Source: Cytospora piceicola (lineage: Eukaryota > Ascomycota > Sordariomycetes > Diaporthales > Cytosporaceae). Taken from it: a stretch of DNA of 64,000 nt. The notes under the pieces are model-generated. The model did no database searches. It was not told the DNA's origin and saw only the letters and a list, made by a program, of their open reading frames with translations. How positions within the stretch are numbered: the stretch's first letter is position 1; each line of letters begins with the position of its first letter. Made by a program: the position numbers and the translations under genes. Of this stretch, positions 39,746 through 50,566 are shown piece by piece. The stretch lies in contig JALQBC010000010.1 of the NCBI GenBank assembly GCA_023375675.1, forward strand, positions 248,001 to 312,000, written 5' to 3'.

Positions 39746-40519
39746 TCAAGTGCTTGCTGTGGCTGCCTGGACCATTTCTTTCAGCTCCTGTAAGGGGGGG
39801 ATGTCCTCTAGCATGCCGGGCTCGAGCCGATCCCAGAGGATCCCACACGTGGGCTTGCCGGCGGCGTCTGCTTCGATGAGCCTCGTGGGCGTGAGGACGA
39901 GGTCGCACACGGTGTCGAAGCTCTCGGGGACCAGCTCTTCACCCAGCACCTGGCAGTCGTGAACGACCGCGGCCGTTACCGTGTCGGGGTTGACGACGCC
40001 CGCGGCGTGTAGCATGCCCCACTCGAGGTCGAAGAAGCCGTGGCCCTTCCCGAAGCGGACGCCCTTGTCGTTGACGGCGCCGGTCCCCGTGGCCATCAGG
40101 CCGACCCCGAGGTCCATCGCGACGATGTCCCGCAGCGAGACGGGCCTGCCGACCTTCTCCATGCCGTCCAGCGTTGCCGCGTACCTGAAGAGGGCAGGGT
40201 CGATCTCTGCCGGGTCCAGGAGCCAGAAGCCCCGGCGGATGCCATAGGTCGTGACGAGGATCTTGATGCCGGCCTCGAGGGTCATCTCCCGGAGGTACTC
40301 GAGGCAGTTGTCCGGGGTGATGAAGACGCAGCGGCAGCCCCTGAAGGCGGGCAGGGCCAGGAGCCTGTCGTTGGCAGCCCGGGAGCCCTCGAAGTCGGCG
40401 ATGAAGCTGGAGAAGTCGAAGTGGAAGCGCGAGTCCGGGTAGGCGACCCTGCGGAGTTCCGTCCAGACCTTGGAGCGGACCGCGGCCTTGTGCTCGGGGC
40501 CACCGTGGAGGAGAGACAT
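39746..40519 (-). CDS. 5-formyltetrahydrofolate cyclo-ligase-like protein (MTHFS family)
   Basis: A 257-residue intronless protein. It begins MSLLHGGPEHKAAVRSKVWTELRRVAYPDSRFHFDFS and has ITPDNCLEYLREMTLEAGIKILVTTYGIRRGFWLL, GVGLMATGTGAVNDKGVRFGKGHGFFDLEWGML and VVHDCQVLGEELVPESFDTVCDLVLTPTRL. The KGHGFFDLEWG segment equals the GKGGGYYDRE motif of MTHFS and its metazoan relative MTHFSD. It may use ATP and 5-formyl-THF, but the catalytic Gly-rich loop is altered, so enzymatic activity is uncertain. Start chosen at the second ATG (40519); an in-frame ATG at 40555 would add 12 residues. Confidence 0.75.
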   Translation of the reverse strand: MSLLHGGPEHKAAVRSKVWTELRRVAYPDSRFHFDFSSFIADFEGSRAANDRLLALPAFRGCRCVFITPDNCLEYLREMTLEAGIKILVTTYGIRRGFWLLDPAEIDPALFRYAATLDGMEKVGRPVSLRDIVAMDLGVGLMATGTGAVNDKGVRFGKGHGFFDLEWGMLHAAGVVNPDTVTAAVVHDCQVLGEELVPESFDTVCDLVLTPTRLIEADAAGKPTCGILWDRLEPGMLEDIPPLQELKEMVQAATAST

Positions 40520-42180
40520 GGTAGGTACTGGTCGCGTGTATACCGGTATATGCATGTAGGTTGTATGTATACCTGCCTGGGTTATGTATCAGGGGATGTG
40601 ACAGCTGCAGCTGCAGGCGAGTATCCTCTTCTGGGATGTGATGTGTGCACAGTACATATATTACTACATACATTAAGCGTGCCTGCCAAGTTTTGCGGGA
40701 CCCAAACAGTCGGGAATGATTCCGAAGCATCGAGGGGTTTTTAATACTCACACGCTCCTTGGCCCTGCTTGGCCACGCTTGGCCATGCTTGGCTCCTTTT
40801 GTATGTTTGTATGTACTGTACTGTACAATATAGGCGGCGACTCAATAAAGACTCAGCTCTCCACATTCCGGAGTCACCCTCGGTTATGCTTTGGCACTTC
40901 GGCAGTTTGGGTGGGGAGGAGCTGGGCTTTGACACGGGACACGCTGCGGTGAGGGAGGACAGTTGCCCACTGTTGTCACTGTTGTGGGATTGTTCTTGTC
41001 GCCTAAGTGATGGAAATGCGTAACACGCTCTCTCTGCAGATTGGCAGATTGCACACATTCGATATCAGTGTCATTACTCTGGCAGTCTGGCAGTCTGGCA
41101 GTCTGGCAGAAGATACCGGCGTGATACGTTGGTGTAGGCGGCACAATGCTCGGACATGAGCGGTGGAGTCGGCCGCGTTCCGTTCAGGGGACACGCAGAC
41201 AAAGGGACTGGATCTACTACGTATTACCTAGGTATGGTTAGGGTATGTATCTATGTGTGTGTGTGTGTATATGTATGTACGGGGGGTCCTGAGTCGTCGT
41301 CAAAAGTCCCCGAGAGGATAGATTGTGTCTCAGATCTTTACCACACAGGCCACACTACACATCGTGCACAATGTAGTTAGTAGATCTGAGCCCTGAACCA
41401 TGGCCGCTATTACATAGAACTATGACCAGTGAATATCCGGCAGCTGGTTGATCGTTTACGGGGTCGGGTCCATAGAGAGAGGGTTCGTGGAATAATAAAG
41501 CCTCACTCCTCACCACGCTGCCACGCTCACCTTGATTCCGTCCCCTACCCGTAATGTAATACCTTTAATGTAATTAATACCCTAGGGTAGGAACAGAAGC
41601 AGAGAAGGAGGATAATACCAACACCAACAGGCATACATCAATACCAACCGTGAATATATACCAGAGTGGTAATACTGTGATAATGACCTGCCTCAAGTCG
41701 ACTGGTGCCAAAGAGCCAAGCCAACTGTTCGCAGCAACCGTGATCCGATCCGTGTCTTGGGCTATGCCGTACATGGTATTATTCTGCGTGAGACCCGGAC
41801 GGTAGCAATCTATGCAATCAACAGTCTGACCACGCTGCCCAGTCATCCATCCACCCTGCCAATTGCCACGCTGCCCAGGCCCGTATGCACATACTAAGTA
41901 TATACATACACACACAGTACCTACCTAGGTATATCCTGCACTAGATCCCTGTGGCTATGTACACGGAAGGATGGAGATTGGCAGATTGGATTGGACCAAC
42001 GACACGCAACAAGTTCCCAATCGAAGCCGCGAAGGAACATTGGAAGACGCCCCCCAACCACAGCAACAATGCCTGACGCCTTGATGAACTGCTTAAACAA
42101 GTCAAGCAGACTGACTGACTGGCTGACTGACAGACAAGCTGCTGCAAGGCAAGGCAAGGCAAGGCAAGGGGGCACGTAGG
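40520..42180. other. Intergenic, repeat-rich
   Basis: No gene. Short tandem repeats: CTTGGCC(A/C)(C/T)G at about 40760-40795, TCTGGCAG at about 41079-41109, a TG run at about 41254-41268 and GGCAA at about 42146-42168. CCTAGG-type motifs lie at 41225-41235, about 41579-41590 and 41919-41931. Confidence 0.6.
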
Positions 42181-42722
42181 TCAACCAGGGTACACTAAAA
42201 GTTCGCAGGGGCACCAAAATATGGGCCGGCCCTCTTTTCCGTACCCCACCCGTAAAAACTCAAAGGGTGCAGAATGGCCTGCCCCAAAAGGGGAGTGATC
42301 GGCTGCACCCGCTGAACTTACGCGATTCGTCTTCACCCGGCCTGCCTATAAACACCATGGACAACATCATTGAAACTATCGTGAGATTATTTGTTGTTTC
42401 CCACTACGTATATGTAAAACTTATGCTTCACTTCTGGATATTAAGCGTCAGTTAACACTACCGAGGTACCTAGGTACCTCGGTCAATTAACACGTAAACG
42501 TGATAAGCGATAAGCACCTGTTGTACATCTGCTTCACCTAAGCTGTCTATGCATCGTGAAGTTGGCGAGATAAGCCTATCGGTAGCACGAATCGTGCGGC
42601 GCCGATCACCCCCCTTTTAAGGCAGGCTATTCTGCACCCTTTGAGTTTTTACGGGTGGGGTACGGAAATGAGGGCCGGCCCATATTTTGGTGCCCCTGCG
42701 AACTTTTAGTGTACCCTGGTTG
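42181..42722. mobile_element. Foldback/MITE-like element, 122-bp inverted repeats
   Basis: The sequence 42181-42303 (TCAACCAGGGTACACTAAAAG...GATCGG) recurs inverted at 42601-42722 with only a few mismatches (for example CTCTTTTCC against CTCATTTCC). The 297-bp interior has no coding capacity; it holds a 22-bp perfect palindrome with CCTAGG at its centre (42461-42482). No clear target-site duplication was found. Both flanks carry GGCAA repeats (about 42146-42168 and 42733-42750). Different in sequence from the 20.97-21.70 kb element. Confidence 0.85.
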
Positions 42723-43232
42723 AGCTGGAACGCCAGGCAAGGCAAGGCGAGGGCAAGGGAAGGTAACAGGACAAGGCGATATCCACATGAGCCACATAAG
42801 CCCATATTTAACCCACAAAACCCACACTGCTTATCTCGACGCCATCCAGGATGTGGGACTTGGATCCCACGCCTTTTCAGTGGACGGGCGATCCGCTATC
42901 AACTGACTCCATGCCAATCATATTCCGTCCTCACACAACCGGCTGCAATCACAGCTCCCTTGTTGGTGCTAGTGACGACAACGGCCCCCAGATAAAGAAA
43001 ATTTCGATCCGAAAAAAAGTTATTACCAGTTAGGTATTTGCGGCGACACACAGCGATACAGCGACAGGGTGACAAGCTGTGGCTGAGATGTCCTGTCCCT
43101 GTGCCTATCTATGTACTTACCTAGGTAGGTATATACACAGTACGTATCACGTAGTGTCATGTAGTATTTAGTATCATGTAACAACGGGGCCACGGATCTT
43201 ATCGGCCCATGAACCATTATGGGGCGTATCCA

Positions 43233-43267
<35 letters not shown>

Positions 43268-43766
43268 TACACACACATTCCTCTAACCGGTGTGTCAGTC
43301 CCGTAGTCCGTATGTACCTATCTACAGGGTCCATTGCCTACCACAGTAGTCCCATTAATTAGTCCGTTAGTTTTAGTCCCATGTGTTGTGTCCAGCCATG
43401 TACTGTCAACTAAAACGAAGCCGTTGATTCATAAGAGGCGGCCTTTCCGGGTCCTCCACGGGGATTTCTACACCATGTCTTGTCTTTTCTCCCTTGAAGT
43501 TCCGTAACCTTAATACCCACGCGTCACGCGAGGACATCCTCAACCACAGTTGCGCAGTCACTGTCGCGGCTGCTTGAGACCTCTTTCTCTCTCTCTCTTT
43601 CTCTCTCTTCTCTCTTCTCTTCTCTTGTCTGTCTCTCTCCCTCCAAACCCGGATCGTTCGTTCGTTCCGACCTTCTGTCTGTCCTTCCCTCCCTCCCGAG
43701 AGACCCGGGCCGTTTGTGATTCAAACTCCCCCTCAACTCGAAACCCGGAACAAGGGACAGCACCAC
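42723..43766. promoter_or_regulatory. Promoter region of MFS gene
   Basis: No gene. Contains an (AC)n microsatellite at 43235-43265, TACCTAGGTAGGTA at 43118-43131 and a long CT tract at about 43582-43650, just upstream of the MFS start. Confidence 0.6.
43235..43265. repeat. (AC)15 microsatellite
   Basis: Uninterrupted AC dinucleotide run of about 31 bases in the MFS promoter region. Confidence 0.95.
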
Positions 43767-44178
43767 ATGGCGACCGAGACAGTATTACAGCCTCCCCTGG
43801 CTGAGAAGGAGGAGACCAAGGAGACTCGCGACATGGAGAAGATGGCTCCTCACACCCCGGACAACACCAGCATCGAGGACCCGGCCCTCGCGGCCCTGCA
43901 GCGCGTCAAGACTGCCTCTGGCTTCCACCCCATCCACTGGGGCAGCGCCAAGAAGTGGTTTGTCGTCTTCTGGTACTGTCTGCTGCAGGTCTTTGTCACC
44001 ATCACGTCCACCAGCTACGTCAGCGCCGAGTTCCTCGTCACGGAACAGTATGGTGGTACCACCCAGGTTGTCGCCCTCGGCCAGTCCTTGTTCATCATCG
44101 GAACTGCCGTCGGGCCCGCATTCCTCGGCCCTCTATCGTATGTCTCACTCCTATCTACAAGCTTTTCCCCGCTACAGT

Positions 44179-44214
<36 letters not shown>

Positions 44215-45483
44215 TTGTCGCACGGGTGTCTACATTAATCAAAAGAAAGAAAGGAGATGTGCTGACAGTCCTGGCGCAGTGATATCGGTGGCCGGAAATG
44301 GGTCTACGTTGCCGCCATCTTCGTCTACGCCCTCGTCAACATCGGCTGTGCGAAAGCCCTGAACTTGCCCATGCTCATCATCTTCCAGTTCCTCTCTGGA
44401 ACAGCTGGTAGCGTGGCCCTGTGCAATGTCGCCGGTACCATCTCCGATCTGTTCGGCGACTCTGACGGCGCAGGACAGCCCATGGCCTTGTTCGTCGCCT
44501 CCGCCAACACCGGCCCTTCGATCGGATCCGTTGTCGGAGAGCTGATCGCCGAGAACACCAAGATGGGCCTTCCTTGGATCTTCTGGATCAACACCATCAT
44601 CGGTGGTGCCTTTGCTATCGGCATGTGCTTCCTCCCCGAGACGCTGCCTCGCATTGTCATCTCCAAGGCCGTCAAGAAGCACCAGGCCGAGAACCCAGAG
44701 GAGATCGCCATTGCCGAGGAGAAGATCGATGTGCTCAAGGAGATCAGGTTCATATCGACCATGGCTCTGAAGATCATGGTCACCGAGCCCATCGTCATCT
44801 TCCTGGGCGTCTACAACGGTTTCGCCTACGGTCTTCTGTTCCTGTACCTGGATGGAGTCTTCGACGTCTTTGTGTACAACAACGGCCTGTCATATATCGG
44901 CGCTGATCTCACATATCTGAACTTCGTCGTGGGTGTAAGTACTTGGCCATAGCCAACCCTCAAGCCGACCATGCCTGGCAAAAAAGCTAATTCAGACCAG
45001 GTGACCATCATGTTCTGCCTCGTGCCCATCCAGACCTACCTCTACAGGAGAGACCGCCTCAAGAACGGCGTCAACCGGCCCGAGGCGCGGTTCCTCACCT
45101 CCCTCGTCGGCGTCTGGGGCTTCCCCATCTCGCTGCTGTGGTTCGCCTTCACCGACGACGGCAGCGTCAGCTACTGGTCGCCCGTCGTCGCCGGCGGCCT
45201 CCTGGCCGTCTGCGACCCCCTCCTCTGGCTGGCCATGCTCAACTACCTGACCGACTCGTACCCCCACGTCGCCGCCTCCGCCGTCGCCGCCTTCCTGATC
45301 CCGTCCTTCCTGATCGCCGCCGGCTGCGCCCACGCCGGCATCGCCATGTTCGAAAACATGAGCACCAGGTGGGCCATGGCCACCCTGGGGTTCGTCTCCT
45401 TCACCCTGGTCGCGCTCGTCTACATCCTGTACTTCTTCGGCCCCCAGATCAGGGCGAGGTCCAAGCTGGCTCGGAAGTTCTAG
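43767..45483 (+). CDS. MFS transporter, DHA1 multidrug/polyamine type
   Basis: Model: exons 43767-44137, 44280-44934, 45001-45483; 502 residues. The cytosolic N-terminus of about 70 residues is charged, followed by about twelve hydrophobic segments starting at WFVVFWYCLLQVFVTITS. Family features: the loop 2-3 motif SDIGGRKWVYVAAIF (from G-[RK]-x-G-R-[RK]) split by the first intron, and LDGVFDVFVYNNGLSYIG near the middle. This resembles the fungal DHA1 group (Tpo1/Flr1/Mdr1-like) that exports drugs, polyamines or toxins by proton antiport. The first intron (142 bp) contains a 32-base GT run. Substrate not predictable. No biosynthetic cluster was seen around it. Confidence 0.88.
44182..44213. 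repeat. (GT)16 microsatellite inside MFS intron 1
   Basis: A run of GT dinucleotides lies within the 142-bp intron (44138-44279). Unspliced reading gives a false VCVCVCV protein stretch. Confidence 0.95.
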
Positions 45484-48020
45484 TCGGACGCGAAGAGCGC
45501 GCTGTGGCTGGGGGACGCATCTGTCCGGGCTCGTTCCCGGGTGTGATCTTTTGATTTTTAAATGCATATAATACCAAAATATAAACTGCTTTTGGCTAGA
45601 CCTTGTTCGGAACCTGCGTGATGTGGACCAGTCATACGTATATACCCGCGACTACATGTACACACATGTATATATGTATTGTACTCCGCTTGCATCCCTT
45701 GAACCATCATGGGTAGCGAGACAACTTTGGGACCACGATGGCTGAACGAGAAAACCGTCGATGTATGGAATGCTGCCTTGCTCTCCGGGTTTAGCCTATA
45801 TATCATGGGTCTTGCTCCACTGAATGGTGTCAGTTGCTCCTATCTGCTTCTGTTCCGATCTCAATGAAGGTAGGCTCTGGACCGTCCCCCCCCCCGGGCC
45901 TCAGAGGAAGCTAGAAGCTCACGATAGACTCCTTACCGAGACCTAATGGATGTCGTTGGAAGAGGTACTTGTACACACCTGGGTACTTCTGTCCTGAAGT
46001 ACCAAGGCGTCACGGCTTGGAGACTTACACCCTTTGGAACCTATGCTGGAGTGGATACATGTGTAAAGACACCGCTCGCCTGAGTAGTTTCCTCCCAGAC
46101 TGAAAAAGCCACCAGGTCTGTTAGACAACGATATGACTGAGATAGCTTGGACCACATCCGAAGCTACCAGGCTGCAGGATAACACGCCAGTGGGGTGCTA
46201 TATAGAGAACCAGATGCCTCGACTTGCAAACCCGAGGTCTTCATTGCCCATCGTCTCGACCAGACGAATCTACCTGAAATACTCTCGAGACAGCAACCTA
46301 TTTCGCACCTAATGCAAATTTCGTCATTGAGGACCGGTCAGATATTCTACGATAATGACAATGACAACGACGCCCAGCCTTGGTTCGCTGGATCGGAATC
46401 GGACGTGACACCGACATGCCAGGGCCAAAAAGCCCACGCCCGCCGTGATCTCCTCGCAGGCGAGAGCGCCTGACTTCAGAACGACGTTCAGTCGTACCTA
46501 CTTCTCCGAGAACGAGTCAGACGAGACGGGAGCTCCATGATGATGACCCGGACGTACTGGGGGAGGCGATGGCCTTCACGAACTGATTCGTGCTCGACTC
46601 CGGTTCAGACTTTTGACCTGAGCATCCCCTGCATCCGCACTTATCACACCACCGATGACTGTCTTCTCAGGGGGAGAGCGGCCGCTGTCCCGGGGACAGG
46701 TGATTGTTCCCAAGCTCAGGCAGGTGGTAAGTTTGTACACCCTTGCGGAAAAGTATCTCTATTGGGGGTCTGTGTGAGGAGCTCAACAGCCATGTTCACA
46801 TCGAGCACGCTCTCTGAGGCTTGTTTCTTAACCACTTCTTCGGTGAAGAGGAGATCCGACCGGCGACTGGGTTGCTCCAGTAACTGCTTCAGCCCGTTTG
46901 TGTTGCCACCGTGAACTCTAGGGACCAGTTGCGTCGTCGGCTGCTTGCTGAATTGGCGACATACTTACTCTGTGAGGGAGGAAGTCGAGCTGTCTGAGGA
47001 TTAGGACGGCCAGGCTCGCGCCACCGTCCTCTGTGACGCTCTTGTCGCTCTGAAAGAGGGCACAGCGACGGTGGAGCTGGGTCCTCCTGGCTTTGACAGG
47101 TGAGGAACATCGATGAGGCGTCCCGCGCTCGCGTTGAGGACTTTTGTCTTCAAGGGTTTCCCGCACGAAGCTGAGCGTTGATATGGATGGATTACCAGGT
47201 AAGACATCAAGCTGTCTAATTTTCTTATTTCGTCTATCTCTTTGGTCCCTTCCTTTCCACCACACTCGCCCAAAGATATATATGTGGAAAGTTCAGACCA
47301 GACAGGAAACGACATCATATCATCAACGAATTTATTGATTAAATAAATCCCAGGAATCGCAATACCCTTATACACGAATAAAAAAAAGGAGGTCTCATAC
47401 AAGCCTCATTTCCGAAATCAAACAGAACAGAACATTGCATATACCGACTTCCAATAATGAGCAAATGTGCTTTAGGTACAGAACCGGGGTCGTGGTGTTA
47501 TTGCCTAGGTATGGTAAACGTGTATAAGGAAAGTACTAAATAGGTATATACCAAATACGATACAGCTAATTACAGGTCAAGTGATGTTTGGCTATCTTGA
47601 ACCCAGCATCTATACAACCTTTCAACAACACACCCCCACGCGCATCATCTCATCCTTGATACCGCTGCCTGAGCGTACTCGCATGGTGAAACTGCTGAAG
47701 TCGTTACCGCCGAATGTCCGGAGCAGTATCGCAAACATTGAACCTTGGAAGTCGATCCTGGAGGATGAGGATTTTGTGGGCAGGCGTGGTCTACGGATTT
47801 AGATGATGGATTTAGTGGTGTTAAACTCCGATTCTCCAGGGCTACATAATACTGATAAGTATGTACCTGTCGTTGATAATAAATAGTATCCCCCTCTCAG
47901 TATACTCCAGAACTGTTATCCGTTTCCCACTACTCAATATCACCGTGCATAAATATTCGGCCTTATTCACCTGTTGTTAGCATCCCCCTTCATTCAGACA
48001 CGGGATTCAGTCAAGGAAAG
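45484..48020. other. Large intergenic region
   Basis: About 2.5 kb with no supported gene. Features: a run of 10 C at 45886-45895, a GCCTAGGTA at 47503-47511 and, on the minus strand around 46730-46970, an open frame without ATG containing LLFTEEVVKKQAS (see findings). The rest shows no family-like translation. Confidence 0.5.
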
Positions 48021-48690
48021 ATGCCATCAAACAAAAGCGTCCAGGCAGGCCTTGAGCTCATCAAGAAGGACCCGTCCAAGGTCCTCGGCCTGACTATCGG
48101 CAAGCACAAAATCACTGAGCCAGGCCAATACGTCCCACGTGCCGGTGAGTCCCTAATAGCCATGTCCGCTCCCAGTCGACCCCTGGGTGGATCGAGATAT
48201 GTACCGGTATAAAACCCCATGTTGATGCAGTACGTCGCTGATGGCTGTGGCTTCTCCCCCGCTTGAAACAACAGACGCCGGATCTCCTCCCCAAATCACA
48301 CTCCCCAACGCCTCCGCATCCAGCTACGTGGTGATCGCCTTGGACCTCGACGCGCCTTTCCCCTCGTTCGCCAAGCTCGGACCCATCCTGCACTGGGTCC
48401 AGCCAGGCTTCAGGTCCGTCAGCTCCACGGACGCTGCTGCTCCCTTGGAGATGTCGGGGCCGTTCATTGCCGACTACATCGGCCCGGGACCCCCGCCAGG
48501 GAGCTCGCCACACCGATACGTCTTCTTTCTGTATGAGCAGCCGGAGGGCTTTGACGGGGTTGGGAAGTTTGCGCCCAAGGACGGGCAGACTCTAGGGTTA
48601 GGAGGCCGCATACGCACGAGTTTGGACGAGTGGGAGAAGAAGCTTGGGTTGGGGGAGGTCGTTGCTGTGAACTACTTCAATTCCAACTAG
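48021..48690 (+). CDS. Phosphatidylethanolamine-binding protein (PEBP) family
   Basis: Model: exons 48021-48144 and 48275-48690; 179 residues. The 130-bp intron has a GTGAGT donor and the AACAACAG acceptor chosen to give RADAGSPPQITLPNAS. PEBP signatures are clear: VIALDLDAPFPSF (D-P-D-x-P type), LGPILHWVQPGF (helix of the ligand pocket) and SPHRYVFFLYEQPEGF (GxHRYVFLL). This matches yeast Tfs1, a carboxypeptidase Y inhibitor, and animal PEBP1/RKIP in plan. The binding partner is unknown. No signal peptide is seen, so the protein is probably cytosolic. Confidence 0.88.
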
Positions 48691-49055
48691 CTCTAGGTGC
48701 ACCGTGAGCCGTTCTGGAATTGGCTCCAGATGTCTGGTTTATGTACTGTGTAGATAGATGGCTGGTAATTTTACTTCGTTGTCACCTACTTGCTTAAGTA
48801 GACTACTTACTTGAGATATGACAATATTCGACCGTTGAGAGATGATCAGTGTGTAATACGGTCATGGCTGAGTCAGCATCTCGGATGGGGAGGAGGACTG
48901 ATGTCATTGAGATGATGAGAGAGTTCATATGGCCCACTCACTCACTTGACAATGGCAGAGACGACAGACTACACACCGGGGAGCAGGAAGCCCTGATATG
49001 TAATAAGATAAGCATACCTGCTCCTCCGGTCCCTGAGGTGTAAACAGCCAAGAGA
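48691..49055. other. Intergenic
   Basis: About 365 bp; nothing recognised apart from a CTTAAGTAGACTACTTACTTGAG-like inverted stretch at about 48792-48815. Confidence 0.5.
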
Positions 49056-50566
49056 ATGACCAACACGAACACAGACATACTAGTGGTGAGTGTTTTGCGT
49101 TACGTTCTCATGCCCATATCTCAAGAACCAGAAGTTCAGCCTCCCCCTTCCCCCCCCCCCCCATCTTACGCTTTCACCTGCTTGGCACAATTTGGCAAGT
49201 TTGGAGTAGCGGATGGTTATGCATAGACGTTATCAGGATGCCATGTGCCAGGGTGTAATACAGTTTGGATGTATGCAGTTGTTCTTAAACTTGAGGCATC
49301 TGTCAGGAAAGGATTTGGTTGAAGAGAACTCAAAGAGGGCGGATATAATGAAAACAAATCCAACAATATGCACCTGCACCGCTACATACGTACCCAGTGC
49401 TAACGCCCTTACTCTCTTACCGACAGGCAGGAGCCGCGGCTGCCTTCACCGTTGACCTCCTTGTCTACCCCCTCGACACCATCAAGACCCGCTACCAAAG
49501 CCAGGACTACCTCAAGACCTTTGCCCGCTCGGGCACCGTCAAGCAGGCCCCCTCCAATGTCTTCCGGGGGCTCTACCAGGGCGTGGGCAGCGTGATCATC
49601 GCCACGCTGCCGGCGGCCGGCATCTTCTTCACGACCTACGAGGCCTCCAAGACCTTCTACTCGGGGCTCTCCAGCCACTTGCCCGACGGGCTCGGCCTCC
49701 CCGCGCCGGTGGTGCACTCGCTGGCCTCGGGCACCGCGGAGCTGGCGTCGTGCCTCGTCCTCACGCCGGCCGAGGTGATCAAGCAGAACGCCCAGATGAT
49801 CCGCTCCAGCAGCGGCAACCCCGACACAGCCGCCCGAGGGGGGCGGGGCGGCGGCTGGAGGAACAGCACGTCCATCCAGGCCCTGAGGATGATGTCGAGT
49901 TCCGGCGGGGCGTCCGGCGCGGCCCACAGGCTACTGACGGGGTACACGGCGCTGGCGGCCAGGAACCTGCCGTTCACGGCGCTGCAGTTCCCCATGTTCG
50001 AGGGCATGAGGCGGCGGCTCTGGGAGTGGCGAGACGCGCGGGGCGGCGGCGCGGCGCCGACCGCGAGGGACGGCGGCGGCGGCGTGGGCGGCGGGGAGAG
50101 GAGGGTCGAGTCCGGGGCCGTGGCGCGCGGGCTGCTCGAGACGGGCTGCGTCAACGGCGCGAGCGCGGCCGCGTCGGGCGCCGTCGCCGCGGGCGTCACG
50201 GCCCCGACGGACGTGGTCAAGACCAGGATGATGCTCTTCGCGGGCGAGGAGAGGGAGGCCAAGAGCCAGCTTGCGCAGCGGGCCAAGGGGCCCGGCGGTG
50301 ACGGGGCGGCTGCGGGTGCGGCTGCAGGGGAGCAGGGGCCCGGGCGCCATGATACCCAGAAGCGGCTGGAGACCGCGGCGAGACGGCAGCAGTTGAGTGG
50401 GTTGCAGGTTGCGAAGCTGGTCTACCAGGAGCGTGGCATCAAGGGCCTGTTCAGGGGCGGCCTCCTACGCGCCGGGTGGACGGCAGTGGGGAGCGGACTG
50501 TACCTGGGGACGTATGAGGTTGCAAAGGTGTGGCTAAAGGGGACGAATGAAGGCGATGATGATTGA
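49056..50566 (+). CDS. Mitochondrial carrier protein, SAM-carrier-like (Pet8/SAMC)
   Basis: Model: exons 49056-49085 and 49427-50566; 389 residues. The 30-base first exon (MTNTNTDILV) joins to AGAAAAFTVDLLVYPLDTIKTRY. Three carrier repeats carry the P-x-[DE]-x-x-[KR] signature: YPLDTIKTR (about 24-32), TPAEVIKQN (about 129-137) and TPTDVVKTR (about 263-271), with GLYQGVG and GLFRGGLLRAG loops. The protein is longer than most carriers (about 300) because of low-complexity inserts, GGRGGGWRN in the second unit and a long GGGGVGG/EGGDGAAAGAAAG stretch in the third. The order YPLDTIK then PAEVIKQ resembles the S-adenosylmethionine carrier, but other carriers share it, so substrate is open. The 341-bp intron is long for this genome and holds 13 C in a row. 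Confidence 0.72.

Noticed and set aside
42840..42880. tRNA-like GGGACTTGGATCCCACGCC stretch
   Set aside because: No full cloverleaf or A/B boxes could be laid over it by eye.
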